Counted from the first letter of the stretch, positions 39,713 to 51,175 are shown. The stretch: 64,000 nt of DNA from Drosophila pseudoobscura (GCF_009870125.1 NC_046681.1:17683001-17747000), one strand, 5' to 3'. Program-made: numbers and translations. Notes: generated by a model not told the origin, from the sequence alone.

Positions 39713-40009
39713 CTGGCTTTGAAAAAAAAAAACAAAAACTCGCATCAAATGGTCAAAATCTGGATGGGACACCAGGCCAACAGAAATCGGCAGAAGGTCG
39801 CTGAATTTTTAAAAAAATTTTTGGTCCCCCAAAAGTATGCACCACTTTTTTGCACTCGCTACAGTTGCTTGCTGCTGATTTCTGTTTGCCTGGTGTCCCA
39901 TCCAGATTTTGACCATTTGACGCGAGTTTTTGTTTTTTTGTACAGTGGCGCCCCTATAGAGGATTTCGTGAACTACATTTTCAAAAACAACAAATTACAA
40001 GCCAGTTTT

Positions 40010-40222
40010 GTTTTCTCCCTTATTTATGGGCCGATCGGGACGTGCGACGGCTTCCTGTGATCGGAAAAATGTCCCTGATTTGATGAAGTCCTTTTCAAGG
40101 ACCAAGGATATCAAGGATCAAAAATATTTAATTTTCTCCGTTATTTGTGAGGCGATCAGGTCATGTCATGTGATCAGAAAAAAACCCTGATTTGATGGAG
40201 TCCTTGTTAAGGATCAAAGATT
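40010..40222. repeat. Tandem repeat, two units in right arm (inverted)
   Basis: Reverse complements of the left-arm units. The 'cttcctgtgatcggaaaaat' block lies near 40050 and a diverged copy near 40167, about 117 bases apart. Confidence 0.8.
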
Positions 40223-40417
40223 TTCCCCCAGTCTAAGCCAATTTAACCCTAAAAATACATATTGGCACAATCCACATGAGCCAGCCCACCAATTAATAAG
40301 ATTTGTGAAAAGTTTGTATTTGTAAATGTTTTATTCGTAAATACTACACGATTGCTTCAAGCTTTCTGCAGGAGTCACAGGATTTGAAATGGAAGGCTTA
40401 GCCCCTGTCGTTATTGC

Positions 40418-40483
40418 TCAGTAACAGCCACCATAGAAGCCTCCACAGCACATGGGACAGCACGATCCACAAGGGCCATACAT
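40418..40483 (-). CDS. Tiny Cys/Gly-rich protein, right-arm copy
   Basis: Mirror copy of the left-arm mini-gene on the minus strand, with intron 40502-40565, the same start context and 21 codons. One Cys codon is changed to Tyr (TGT to TAT, giving 'GGFYGGCY'), leaving six cysteines. Its 3' UTR is longer than in the left arm and holds AATAAA near 40328. The two copies are convergent, tail to tail. Confidence 0.4.
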   Translation of the reverse strand: MYGPCGSCCPMCCGGFYGGCY

Positions 40484-40740
40484 TTTTGACCCGTAATAGT
40501 TCTGGAATATATAAAAAAGATTGCTTTAATTTTATTAATTTTATAAGAAATGTTAGAGTAGTTACCTGAAATCAAACAGAAGCTCCAAACTAAACGAAAA
40601 TTCGTTCTCTGCTAATTGGATTGGCCCGAGTCGCCAAAGAACATACGCTCTCGTGGTAATCCCTTGTCAAGAAAAACCCTGGCCGATGCCGTGCTACCGA
40701 TGCCTCATCACAGAATCCTTCTGGACCCACAGGGGGATAT

Positions 40741-41858
40741 GACTACGGTTGGGCAAAACATTCAGCATCTGAAAGGCATAATGCAGCAGAAAAGTAAGAT
40801 TTCGAAGAGCCACTGGTAAAGAGAAATTAAAAGTTAAAAAAAAAGGAAACTTAACTGCTCAACTTAACTAGAAGGAAGGAATTTTCATAAATTTGTTCGT
40901 TTTCCAGCCCTAATATTTTTCAGCACCGATTTTCGTGTAATCTAAAATTTTAATTTTACATGAACCTGTTTGAAGGTGGCGACCCCTATGAGAAAATTAG
41001 TGAGATGTGAGCTTAAATGTATAGGAAAATGACGCCATAAAAGCCATTTGTGGTGTAGTAGTTTAATTTTATTTTGTGCAGAGTGCGCTGGTAGTCATAC
41101 CGTAATTAAATTACCGAATTAGGATTAAAACACATCTCCCGCACTTTTAACAATATAAATTAAAAATCTAGGCAGGCTTACACAAAAAAAAAAAATGTAT
41201 AATGCAAGAAATAATTCATATCTGTTATTTCACAGAAGTTATTACAATTTGAGCTGTCATAAAACCAGTGTCATAATTCAATTAAAATTTGAATCACCAT
41301 CCTCTAACTCCGCGGTACAAACCGCGTAGCAAACTGAATGCTCTTTAGACAGTTACTTTAATTTAAACGGATCATCTACGGTCAATATTCAGTCTCAATA
41401 TGAGTACAGTGATCGCCAGATCGCTTGAATTGAGAAAAATAAGAGGTAAGAAAAAGAGCTGCCAAACATTTGCTGGGTAATTTTTAAAATTTTTGCTTTT
41501 GATACTGTCATCCTTCTAATGTAATAAGTAATAAAAATAATGTAATAAGAAGTAATAAATAAGTGAAAAAAATTTTACACGTAAATTCATGATAAGTCGC
41601 AGTCCATCGAGGGATTTTTTGTTGCTTAAACAAGGGCGACGGTTTCAGGGCCTTGCCCTTAGCACACCCCTATTTGTAAAGGAAATTTGGCTTTTGCACA
41701 CTTTCATAGCGATCAAGTAGAGATCAAAGTCCCCGTAGTATTTTTTACACTGTAAATACAATTTATTTTTTAGTATCTATAATTTGAAGCTTTTCCAATA
41801 ATATGTACAATAAATTTACAATGTTAAAAAATCAAATACACATAGTCAACAATTTACT
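40741..41858. other. Spacer between hairpin and chico 3' end
   Basis: No gene seen. 41575-41700 holds a fragment ('aaattcatgataagtcgcag', 'tccatcgaggga') related to pieces at 59.36 kb and 63.66 kb, probably Helitron-derived. A minus-strand AATAAA at 41762-41767 is a likely chico poly(A) signal. Confidence 0.45.
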
Positions 41859-44800
41859 TTAAATATTATAGAAGTTCGATGAGGAGGAAGATGAGTCGGA
41901 TTGATCGAAATCTATTTTTGCATAAGCATTCCCTGCTTCTAAAGTCAATGCAACAGGCGGCGATTCACATGAGCCTCTTTTTAAAAATGCTCCAGTGTTT
42001 TTCCCGCTAAAATGGGGAAGATCAAGACTTGCGTAGTAAAGTTCAGGCTGGGATATGCGTGAAGGATGACCCGATGGGAAATTTACATTTTTGCTTGGAA
42101 GAATTCTGGATATTGTACTGGCCTCTGTTCTTTTTAAACCAGTTATTTTGAGCTGTAAATTGCATTTCGTGCTTGAGCTGGGATCTTTGTCGGCTATCAG
42201 AATAGAATTTTCTGTTAGTCTATGCTCCGAATCGTCTTTAGGAATGGCTTTTTGATTGTTCTTTAATGAGATAAGTGAGCTATCACTTTTTATTTGAACA
42301 ATTTTATAGCCAACATCGTTTTGTTTAGCGAAATTACTGATTTTTCCTGTAACTTGGGTATAATCTTCATTGCTTATTGAATGTACTAACTTCTTTTCAT
42401 CAAAGACTGGGGAGCTTAGGTCTCTTGCCCCGTCGTCTAGTTTTGTTTTCTTGTTGCTTTCAATTTCTTGACTCACGTGGGTTCGTTGTCTTATTAATCC
42501 AGGATTCTCATTACTTTCGGGTGAGGGCAATTCCACAGTTTTTTGACATCCTACATCCATTTCATTTAAACTAGAGTTCTGCAATTCTTCGACAATTACG
42601 GATGGTTCTTCTTTTTTCCTCATATCATTTGAATCCTGTATATGTGTTTCCGAAAAGTCTTTTAGCTTGAGCTTTTCCATTTTATTTGGAAGGAAAGACA
42701 CATTTGACTCACAGAACGCTTTACCAACAGGTTTCATTTCCAAATATCCACCATCTGAAGTGCGTGCATTATTAATTTGATGCCTCCCAAAAAAGTTTTG
42801 ATCGGTAGTAACATTTAAATCCGATCGAAAGGTAGGGTTTCTAATGCTTGTTGAAAGTACATTTTCGATATGTTTGGGAATGTCAATGTTTTTAGTGAGC
42901 TGTGGTTTTTCCCATTTCGCTGTTTGTGAAAAGTCAATTTCCATCAAATCACTCATACGATCAGTGTTTATTGGATGTTTAAGGCTTAATAGAGGAGCAC
43001 TTGTGGATTTTTTTTCTCGGATTGTACTAGAACGAATGACTTCATTTGAATTAGAATCGCCTGTAAAAATGTTATTATGGCTTCCGTTCGTTCCAGATTG
43101 GTTTTTATCCTTTTCCACAAGAACAATACGTTGCAAATCACATCGAGGTATCTTGGACTTTGACCCAACGGAATACGCTCGTACACGATGCGAGTTCTTT
43201 CCAGTTTCATTTATGTATCCAATGCGTTTTAGTTTTGAGTACTCAACTTTATTCCCTATTGAGTAAGCACGAATAGGACGATCACACCTGAAACAAAATT
43301 TGAGATACAAATTACAAAAAGTTTAAAATTAAGCTAAAATAGCTAAAAATAGCAGCTGGTCTGAGCAAACGATCCATTGCGACGCACAATAACGCACAGC
43401 ACTACTCGGTTCAAAATCGAGCTGTTCTTGCGGTAGCTCTCCCGCTTTCGTACATCGGTCCTTATATTATAGACATACATGTCTCTCCAACTTTTACTAT
43501 AGTTTTCGGCCGCTAAACTCCACATAATAGATCACAATAAACTGTACATACGATATTAAACTGAAATAACTGAACTTATTAATTACATATTTCGCAACAG
43601 CTGGTAAAAAGCTTACTAGCTTAATATTCGTTATATTCGTTAATATAGCCATTACAAAATCCAAGGTACACTTGCCTGCCGATGGTATTTCTACGAGTAC
43701 GTGTCTCACTAAAAAATAACTAACGTGCGGGAGAGAGAGAAGTGCTCCGTTGCCTTTTAGTATATTCTGGACATGAAAACATCCTCAACTTCTAAGATAG
43801 GACTGGAAGATAGAGAGAGGGAGACCGACGAAGAGCTCCGAAAACCAGACATTACCTAAAACCAGTTTGCTTCATTTTGGCTATAATAGTGAACAGCAGT
43901 TTTCTGGTATCTTCAATATTCTGTTTTAACGGTCTTTTTGAGACTTTAGTGGACGGAAGGAGAGTTTTTGATTGAAATACGCTTCAGTTGCTCCATCCCG
44001 TCTAGTCTCTGATCAAAAATTCCTTTAACATATATATGTACATGTATATTTCTATGAATTGATTATACCCCTGTACTCTTTGTGCACCGGTTATAAGTAC
44101 GTCTTTTCAAAATAAATAAGAAGGAACAATGGTGTGACGGTCAGAAAGTATGCGAAGCAGCCGTGGAGAGATACATGGGAAGACACGCCTTCCCAACCAA
44201 TCTCGTGCAATCATGAATATCTATAACTAAATGGGGGCAAAATTTAATTGTTCTGTGCTTTAGAAAGAATGTTGTGGTGCCCTTCAAGGATATGATTATG
44301 TGTATAGAGCACGTTATTTAAACGAGAATATATACTTACTGACTATCCGAATCTCCATCCAAATCTTTAACAAGTTTTTCGGATATATGCTCAGGAAAGT
44401 TAAAATGTAAATTTTCAGCGCCTGCACTTTTCAACAACATATGATTAGACTCCACCATTTCATTAACATGAACAGTATCACTTATGGGCTTAATAGGCGT
44501 CATCGGAATATAGTTGTCAACTCTCTCTGAAATCGTAAAACATAAAATTAGTCGACTATTATGAAATGTGTATTTTTATATGTAATTACCATTTTTTACA
44601 GTGGTTGAACTGAGCTCAGCACTTGCAAAATCGTCAATATTTTCTTCGGGAATAGCTCCTTTGGAAGACCTAGTGCTGGAAAAAATTAATGTAAGTCAAA
44701 ACATTAAAAGAGTGTACAATTTTTACTGATTTTTATATACCCTGTACTGGCCGTCAGCCATCGGGTGTTAAAGAAGGAACAACGGATGACAGGTTGGCTC

Positions 44801-47800
44801 GACATAGCTGTAAACTTGGACTGGGGTACAGACGTTTCGGGCTAGGGTTGTGCCCCTTGCCCCGTGATACAGAATGATAGCACACGGGTGGATGTGCGAC
44901 TAACAGGTCCTGGCAGGGTCAAGCCTCTGCCATGGATGCTGGCTAATGGAGAGAAGAAAACTCTCAATAAAATTTCCCCAATCCAAAGGGATGCGTGGCT
45001 GAGGGGGTGCTCGGACGCTAACTTGCGAGCTAGTTTAAATCAGGCTTCACGGGGCAAGTGGACTATGACTCCATTGACTAGCCTCTTCCCGCCCGCCCGT
45101 GGGACCAAGCGTGCCAAACAATTTAAACAATGAAACTTCCTCATAAGAGCTCAGTGCTCCTCATAGAGTGCCGGTCACTTAGTGCCGATTCACTTACTTT
45201 CGTCGATAAGGCGTAAAACTTCCGTTATCATCGGATTCGTCGACACTAATTGATGATTCTTCAGATTCCGAGCATCGTAAAGGTGTGTTAAACGGTGGAC
45301 TATTATTAGGCTTGTTAGTTGAGTGTGGACGGTTCCCAGAAATCGTGTTAGATCGGAACCCGTGACTTGATCCAAGGTTTATTTGATTGCTGCAGTCGCT
45401 TATAGTTCGATTTCTTGTTGGCAAACTATCACACCTTTCTCTTCCATAAGCTGCAAAAAACAATTTGTTTAGTCAAAAATTTGTATATACTTGAATAGGT
45501 ATTTATAAAACTGGTTTAGATTAACAATCAAAATCTAAAAATGTTTTACGAACAACAAAATTATCTTTTTGATTGTATCTTTATACCTTTAAAACCAAGG
45601 GACTAGTCTACATATAGACGGATACACATAGCTAGTGTAGGACACATGAACATCAGAACCGCTAGATCAGATCGAGGGAGCATGCAACATTGCAGTATGG
45701 ATAAATCGGCGGCATGGGAAACTTATGTTCACATTGACGCAGATTCTCAACGGACATGGTCCCCGACGAGGCTATGCTATGGCTATGCGCCAGCTTTGGA
45801 ATAGCGGAGAACGCCGAGCACGACCACCTGCGTCAGATTCGTAGAAGCCCGCGGGGACGAGCAAAAAGCATCGTAGGTGTGCCCCTCACAGAGGTTTGCA
45901 GCCACGCATGCTGGAAAGCCAAGCAAATTGGACGGCGATTCGCAGCCTTGCGACGGTCTGTATATACATATATTCAAAATACTTTCATTCTACATTTGAA
46001 CTATCAAGGGTCGAACCAATATTATCTGATGAGTAGGATATACAGAATAGGATGTAATATGCTCCCTAAACGCTGTTGCCACCCATTTTAATTCGACATA
46101 TAGAAAATTCAAGTTATAGACGTTCGAGTTATAGAGTTTCAACTTTATGTTGATCTACCTAACTTTTCTATGAAGTCTTATCTTCTGTGATTTCTTATCT
46201 GACAATATGTTTAATCATATTGGAAGACGATAAGCTTAATTTTAGCCAGAGGGCGAGTTCTGGCAGCTATAGCAAGTTCCCCTTTGGCAATCTATAAATA
46301 AGGCCGCAAATCTTTCGAAAAATAATGTAAGTAATTGAAAATGTATGACCGTATTTTGTACTTACTGTTATTATGTAAGAAACTGCTATTTCGCAATTCG
46401 ACAGCGCTTTGACGAGTTTGAATAACGTTCATTGGTTTGGAGGATTCGTTTGCCGATGATGAACGTTTTCTCATTGGTTCATGACTAATTTCAGGTCTTC
46501 CTTGATACACATTTAAAAAGTTCATGTTAGTCTCAGTTTTGGCTGACATAGCGCTAGAAATATACAAATAAAATAGCCAAGGAACAATTAAATTGTTGCT
46601 TTCACATTTCAGTAGTGGATACTTAATTAATATCGGGAAATAAAATGAAAACCGCAACTAAAAGTAAAATTTTAAATATAGTTGTTGAGCTACTGCACTT
46701 TTTTAGCAGCGTATGTTTGCGATCTATTTATTAAAAGTCGATGATTGTTCGCTCTTTCGCTTTCACTATCTCTCTCTTAATCTGTCTCGCTTTGGTTAAG
46801 CTTTACTTGAATAGGGTCGCGGACAATTCAGTGCGCCTTCCCCTGGATAGTCTGGACCATCTGGAGCATCTTACGATAGTTCTTTAATTCAACACCGTCT
46901 TGGATCGAAATCCGTCTTGAAACGAGCTCACTCAAACCTAGGTTAGGTTAGGTTAAAGCGGTAGCCGGGAGGGGGGGGATAAGAGTCACTCAAACCTAAC
47001 TCGAACCTCTTTTTATCTCTTCGTTGCTGTATTAACTAAACAATATCTACCGTCAATATTTCGAACCTATGGCAGTTATATAACAATTTTCACCAAAAGA
47101 TGCAATCTCAAAAAGGATATCTTTTGTCGACACTATACCAAAAATGCTTGCCATTAGTTGTGAATAAGTCGTCAACTGACATTGTCTTCGTGAATATAGC
47201 TTTGAACATATGTACATACATACATAAATATGTACAAATGTCATTATATTATCGAAGCCTTCTCTGTCCTTTGGCCGTTATTCACAGCATAATGCTAAGA
47301 AATAAACCGTACATACATTAAGCTAAAACAACTCGCTTTAATAGCTTCAAAATTTCATAACACCTTAACACCTTTCGTACCGCAATAATAAAAACTTAAA
47401 GATGCATGCTATATTTTAGCATTATACATATGAATACCAATTTGATAATTACCTCAATATTATATTATGCATATTTGTAGCTACAGCAGCATTATCTGTT
47501 TCCATCCATAATTCCCCACAGCCTAAAACACTCTGACGGCCAAGTTCCATGTAGAAAATGCATTGAGGAGATGCATGGCCGCACCTAGAAAAAAATATAC
47601 ATGTTTTGTGTAGTCAGTGAGTTTATGATTTATGTAACTTATACTATATATTTTAAACGCTTTTTGCTAAAGGGACGAATTAATTATTTTTTTGGCTTAA
47701 GGGGTTTGAGCTGTGAAGGGAGCTCTCTCCGCCAGCTCTCTTAATTTTGCTCGCACTTGTCATTAGAGATATAAAAACATTGAGGAAAAGACCGCTAGTT

Positions 47801-49392
47801 ATGTTCTAATGTCAATTTTTGCACTGAGTTTATACTCTTTCCATCTAATGACTGTCTTTCATTCCGCTACATCTGTCTTTCTCTACTAACACAAGCCCTT
47901 ATCTCATTCTCCTCCGCCAGGGGACGCACACTGCACGACGTTTCAGGTTTTTAGCTCAAGACGGTTTTGTACGCCGACAACAAAGTCACCTGAATAGAGC
48001 AGACTAGAGGGAATGACTAAGTGCGTGAAAGGCGTTGCGTAGCCAGTGTCAATTGATTCGTTCATTCTGGCTGTAATATAAGTCAGAGGTAATCCAGATT
48101 CCGTAGATATGGTCATTCTCTACGACACCAGAATCATTTTTATTGTTTTAATTGTTTGGGTTGGGTTTTCTTGGATGCAAACTTTTTTCGCTACGGCGCT
48201 GGATGTGGGAATGCTATAAGATACTAAATAAAGTTCGGCGGCCCGAAAATACAAATTATTTGATTAAAATAAAAGTATTTACCGACGTATTGTTGTCAAA
48301 AGAATCTCAATACTAGAGACTCGCGCATCGCCATTTGCTGTTTTTTCCGGACCTATGCATACGAATGTTAGGGATTTTGAGGTTAGGCAGCAGTGATAGG
48401 TTCCAGTAATTCCAACTTTTTCAGACATTCCTTTTTTTTGAATACAAACTTCCCACACATGTTCTGTAAAAACAAAATATCTCTATTAAAGTTTTTGTCA
48501 TATCAAGCACAGCAAAGAAAATGTAGCGTGGTATAAAAGAATAAATAAACACGTCGAGCCTGTCCAAACCTATGAATGGATATACATACTTACGTACAAC
48601 TAACTGATCAGCTAGCTAGCTTAAAACGGGTCTACGATACCGAATGTCTGATCTTCATAGTCTTCACAAATGACACAACTATCAGCATCGTCTCTAAGGA
48701 ACATAATCGTAACCGCGTCATCTATATCTGGTTCATTTCTGTCTATAGGCGACGATAAAAAGATTTCAAGTGCGATGCTTACTCATCTCGTCTTGAATAG
48801 AGTCGATTCAGTGACAACTTTGGACTGATTGCGAAAAATGTTGTACAATTCACGGTGCTATGAGCTTATTGTAAGCATTCAGCGAGTTCTAGGGAAATTA
48901 CGAAATACGTTCTTGCTACATTCACTATTAACTATTAACGATTGAAGTTGATTGAATTTGCCTATAGTAAGTCAGGTCGAAAAAAATGATATAACTTAAA
49001 ATAAAATGATTTGAATTTAACATACCATATGTTGATTGCATTAGACCATTTATATTTGCCTGATGCCGTTGTAAGAATAATAATTTTTCTAACCATTTGC
49101 GTAAATCATTTTCAGTTTCGAGCACAATTCCAAATCCACCTTCTCTTGAGGATAATACAATAACAAACCTGTGTTTTGTATCAAAACGAGGATTTATATT
49201 AAAGCAGCTACTTAAATAAATAACTCTTTTCGGTTCTGCTCTTTGCATAAATTTTTTTTCTGTATCGTAATATTCTAAACGTGCGGCTGCATTGTTCGTT
49301 TTTTCATACAGAACAAAAAATTTCTTTTTCATTGTTTTCAGTTTTTTTTGGTAGCCGCTTAGGACTAATCCATCATCCGATGTTGAAGCCAT
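41859..49392 (-). CDS. chico: Chico, insulin receptor substrate
   Basis: Docking protein of the insulin/IGF pathway controlling growth. Eight coding exons (49026-49392, 48283-48463, 47453-47584, 46366-46553, 45198-45450, 44590-44675, 44340-44526, 41859-43287) join in phase to 940 residues. An N-terminal PH domain is at about residues 8-115 ('LKTMKKKFFVLYEKT', 'HRFVIVLSSREGGFGIVLE'). A PTB domain is at about 125-230 ('EKVGITGTYHCCLTSKSLTF', 'CGHASPQCIFYMELGRQSVL'). Serine-rich blocks 'MRKRSSSANES' and 'RPIRAYSIGN' follow. PI3K-binding YxxM motifs are 'NYIPM' and 'GYLEMKP'. C-terminal tyrosines lie in 'LYYASLD' and 'AYAKIDFDQSD'. The position where I recall a YIEN Drk/Grb2 motif reads 'KHIENV'. 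Introns hold DINE-1 and LINE fragments. Identity is secure. Confidence 0.97.
44740..45130 (+). mobile_element. LOA-like LINE 5' end in a chico intron
   Basis: Between chico exons 5 and 6 a GC-rich insert encodes 'VRLTGPGRVKPLPWMLANG', 'ISPIQRDAWLRGCSDANLRA' and 'ASRGKWTMTPLTSLFPPARG'. This is not host protein and looks like the ORF1/leader of a LOA/bilbo-type element. It is antisense to chico. Family recognition is by resemblance only. Confidence 0.5.
45600..46100. other. Unidentified insert in a chico intron
   Basis: This is a GC-richer block inside the intron between chico exons 4 and 5, probably a transposon. No domain is recognisable in either strand's ORFs. Confidence 0.35.
47690..48150 (-). 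repeat. DINE-1/INE-1-like repeat in a chico intron
   Basis: Minus-oriented: 'ggcgttgcgtagccagtg', 'caattgattcgttcattctg', then 'gatatggtcattctctacga'. An upstream part, 'gaccgctagttatgttcta', is also found at 57.61 kb. It lies in the intron between chico exons 2 and 3. Confidence 0.65.
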
Positions 49393-50084
49393 TTTTTCAA
49401 TATTTATAACCTGAAAGGTACAAAGTTAGAAATAAGTACATTAGTAGGACAAATTTTCTTTTTATCTTTACTTTTGGAAACTTCGGTTTCCGAGTTTTCA
49501 CTTTTATTTTAATTACACATTATTAGCCACATTCTTACCAAACCCATTCGTTGTAATACCATTCGAAATTATTTTCATGTATTAAGAAAACATTAAGCAA
49601 AGTTAAGTATTAAAAAGATCGTATTCAACTAAAAAATTGTTTAATTGTTAAAATATACATATATACTGGAACAAAACCTACTTGTTATCCATGCCGGATG
49701 GAATGACCGTGTGCAAAAAATGAATTGAAGACAATAGTACTATGAAAAACTAGACATCGATATGGTATATCGGAAATAGACATTGCCACAAAATCAGTAT
49801 AAAAGACGGTTTAAGGCAGCTGGTATGGTAGCAGAATTTATGTCCAATTGAAAACTTTTGAATATCCCAATTTTTGTATTCCTATCTTTTAACAATATTG
49901 CAATTATCATATTAATACGAGTTCTAATTTGGTTTAAGGCATATTTTTACAGCTGTATGCTTTCAAAGTTGACGCTCCTATTAGCACCTGCACCAAATTA
50001 CAGTGCAACTGCTGCGAGGCGTGTTTTGTTATCGCAAGAAACTTTAAATACGTCAAACAAAAAACCAAGTTAATGAGCCTTTTT

Positions 50085-50600
50085 TTAAAATAAAAAGTCA
50101 ATTACATTACGTTTGGTACAGGTTATTGGTTCATGTGTTATGCGGTAACGATAGCAAATTGTTTTGGTAATAAGATGTGTTTCTACATATGTAGAGGGCG
50201 ATAGTTCACCCCGATTTAGGTGTTTAAAGACTTTGACAAGGTGACTTAAATAGGTCATAATTTCAGCAGAGGGCTTACAAAGACCGTCTTCACTCAAATT
50301 ATCGAACGAATTCCTTTTGGACGATTCTGCAGATAAGCCTTGAACCTATGGCAAATATATCTTCAGGTTCTAGGTTCTTCAGAGATGATTGGCAATAAAG
50401 GTTTAATTGAATTGACGATGATTCCTAATAAGAACAAGTTTTTTTAAGACGTATCTAATGCAGAAATCAATATTTCAATTAACAATCTATCATCGACTTT
50501 AGATTACGATCCAAGTGTGGAATGTTATCTTCCCTTGAATTTCCTTCTCTAAATAAATACGATCGAAGTCTGTATTTATATTCTTGCCGATCTATAGGAT
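50085..50600 (-). CDS. Unidentified coding-like exons (partial or decayed gene)
   Basis: Two protein-like minus-strand segments sit upstream of chico. Segment 1 (50345 down to a stop at 50085) follows a CATAG acceptor and encodes 87 codons, including 'LSEDGLCKPSAEIMTYLSHL' and 'RGELSPSTYVETHLITKTI'. Segment 2 (about 50597-50478) follows CCTATAG and encodes 'RQEYKYRLRSYLFREGNSRE' and 'DNIPHLDRNLKSMID'. A third frame between them ('LNLYCQSSLKNLEPEDIFA') also looks coding, but the pieces do not join cleanly with GT donors. I do not recognise the family. It may be a degenerate gene or I may have missed splice sites. Confidence 0.3.
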
Positions 50601-50799
50601 CATGCTAGCTACCTTTCGACCTTACAATCTGGATGGCACAGCTGTTGACATCAGATCTCACGACGTAGAAAAAAGGAGATCCCAAGCGTACCAAGCGACT
50701 GGATCCTAGCCAGGAAACCGCCTCTACCTACCTACAAAACAAAAGCGAAACACTATTTTCAGTTCTAGCCGCCTACAAATACGCTGGAACAGAAACAAA

Positions 50800-50985
50800 A
50801 CAAATCAGTTCAAGCGCTGAAAAATAAAAAATGCATTCAATCACAAATTAAATTTTGTGTATTGCACACCCACGGAAGTGCGCTGGCATCATAAGATGAA
50901 GCGGCACGAGCCAAGCGCCGGAACCGAAGACCCGGGGTCCGGTCCGAACGCCAGAGCCGAAGAACTGGGTTCCAAATCTGGATCA
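50800..50985 (+). repeat. Dispersed repeat, copy 2 (partner at 15.82 kb)
   Basis: 'aagcgctgaaaaataaaaaa' leads to 'gcattcaatcacaa', 'gcggcacgagccaagcgcc' and 'cgaagacccgggg'. These parallel 15.82-16.01 kb. Confidence 0.45.
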
Positions 50986-50989
50986 AAGC

Positions 50990-51175
50990 AAATCATTATG
51001 ATAGGAAGAAGGAACAAATTTAATTGAAATGACTACCAAGCGTATCCCCGTGCTTACTCATTCGCTCTCTTCACCGTGCAGTGTGCGCCCTATGGAGGAG
51101 GGTGTTTGTACTGAGTATCGAGTAAAAATGTAGAGCCGAGGCCCTAGCTGCGACTCACAACGTTGCCGCTCGTTT
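50990..51175 (+). repeat. DINE-1/INE-1-like 3' tail
   Basis: 'cattcgctctcttcaccgtg' is followed by 'cagtgtgcgccctatggagg', 'tgtactgagtatcgagtaaa', and 'gcgactcacaacgttgccgc'. This is the 3' module also found at 36.72 and 55.30 kb. Confidence 0.7.

Larger units (their letters stand above)
38685..40740. repeat. Long imperfect inverted repeat (candidate hairpin-RNA locus)
   Basis: The left arm (about 38685-39793) and right arm (about 39872-40740) are reverse complements along most of their length, separated by a loop of about 78 bases. Matching blocks run outward-in: the 'ctgtgggtccagaaggattc'-type end, the intron-bearing Cys-rich mini-gene, a 3' UTR with AATAAA, a tandem repeat section, and the inner 'tggtcaaaatctggatggga' block. 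The left arm has four tandem units and the right arm two. A transcript of either strand would fold into a stem of about 1 kb, the layout of fly hpRNA loci that feed Dicer-2/AGO2. It sits between the convergent 3' ends of me31B and chico. Confidence 0.85.

Noticed and set aside
46936..46958. Short run of TTAGG-like units (ggttaggttaggtta)
   Set aside because: Only about three units. Drosophila lacks TTAGG telomeres, and this short motif is common in fly transposons, so it is not a telomere trace.
49959..50073. Plus-strand ORF beginning MLSKLTLLLAPAPNYSATAA, after a TTTACAG acceptor-like site
   Set aside because: It looks like a mitochondrial presequence, but it is only 38 codons, has no linked exon and matches no known protein, so it was not listed as a gene.
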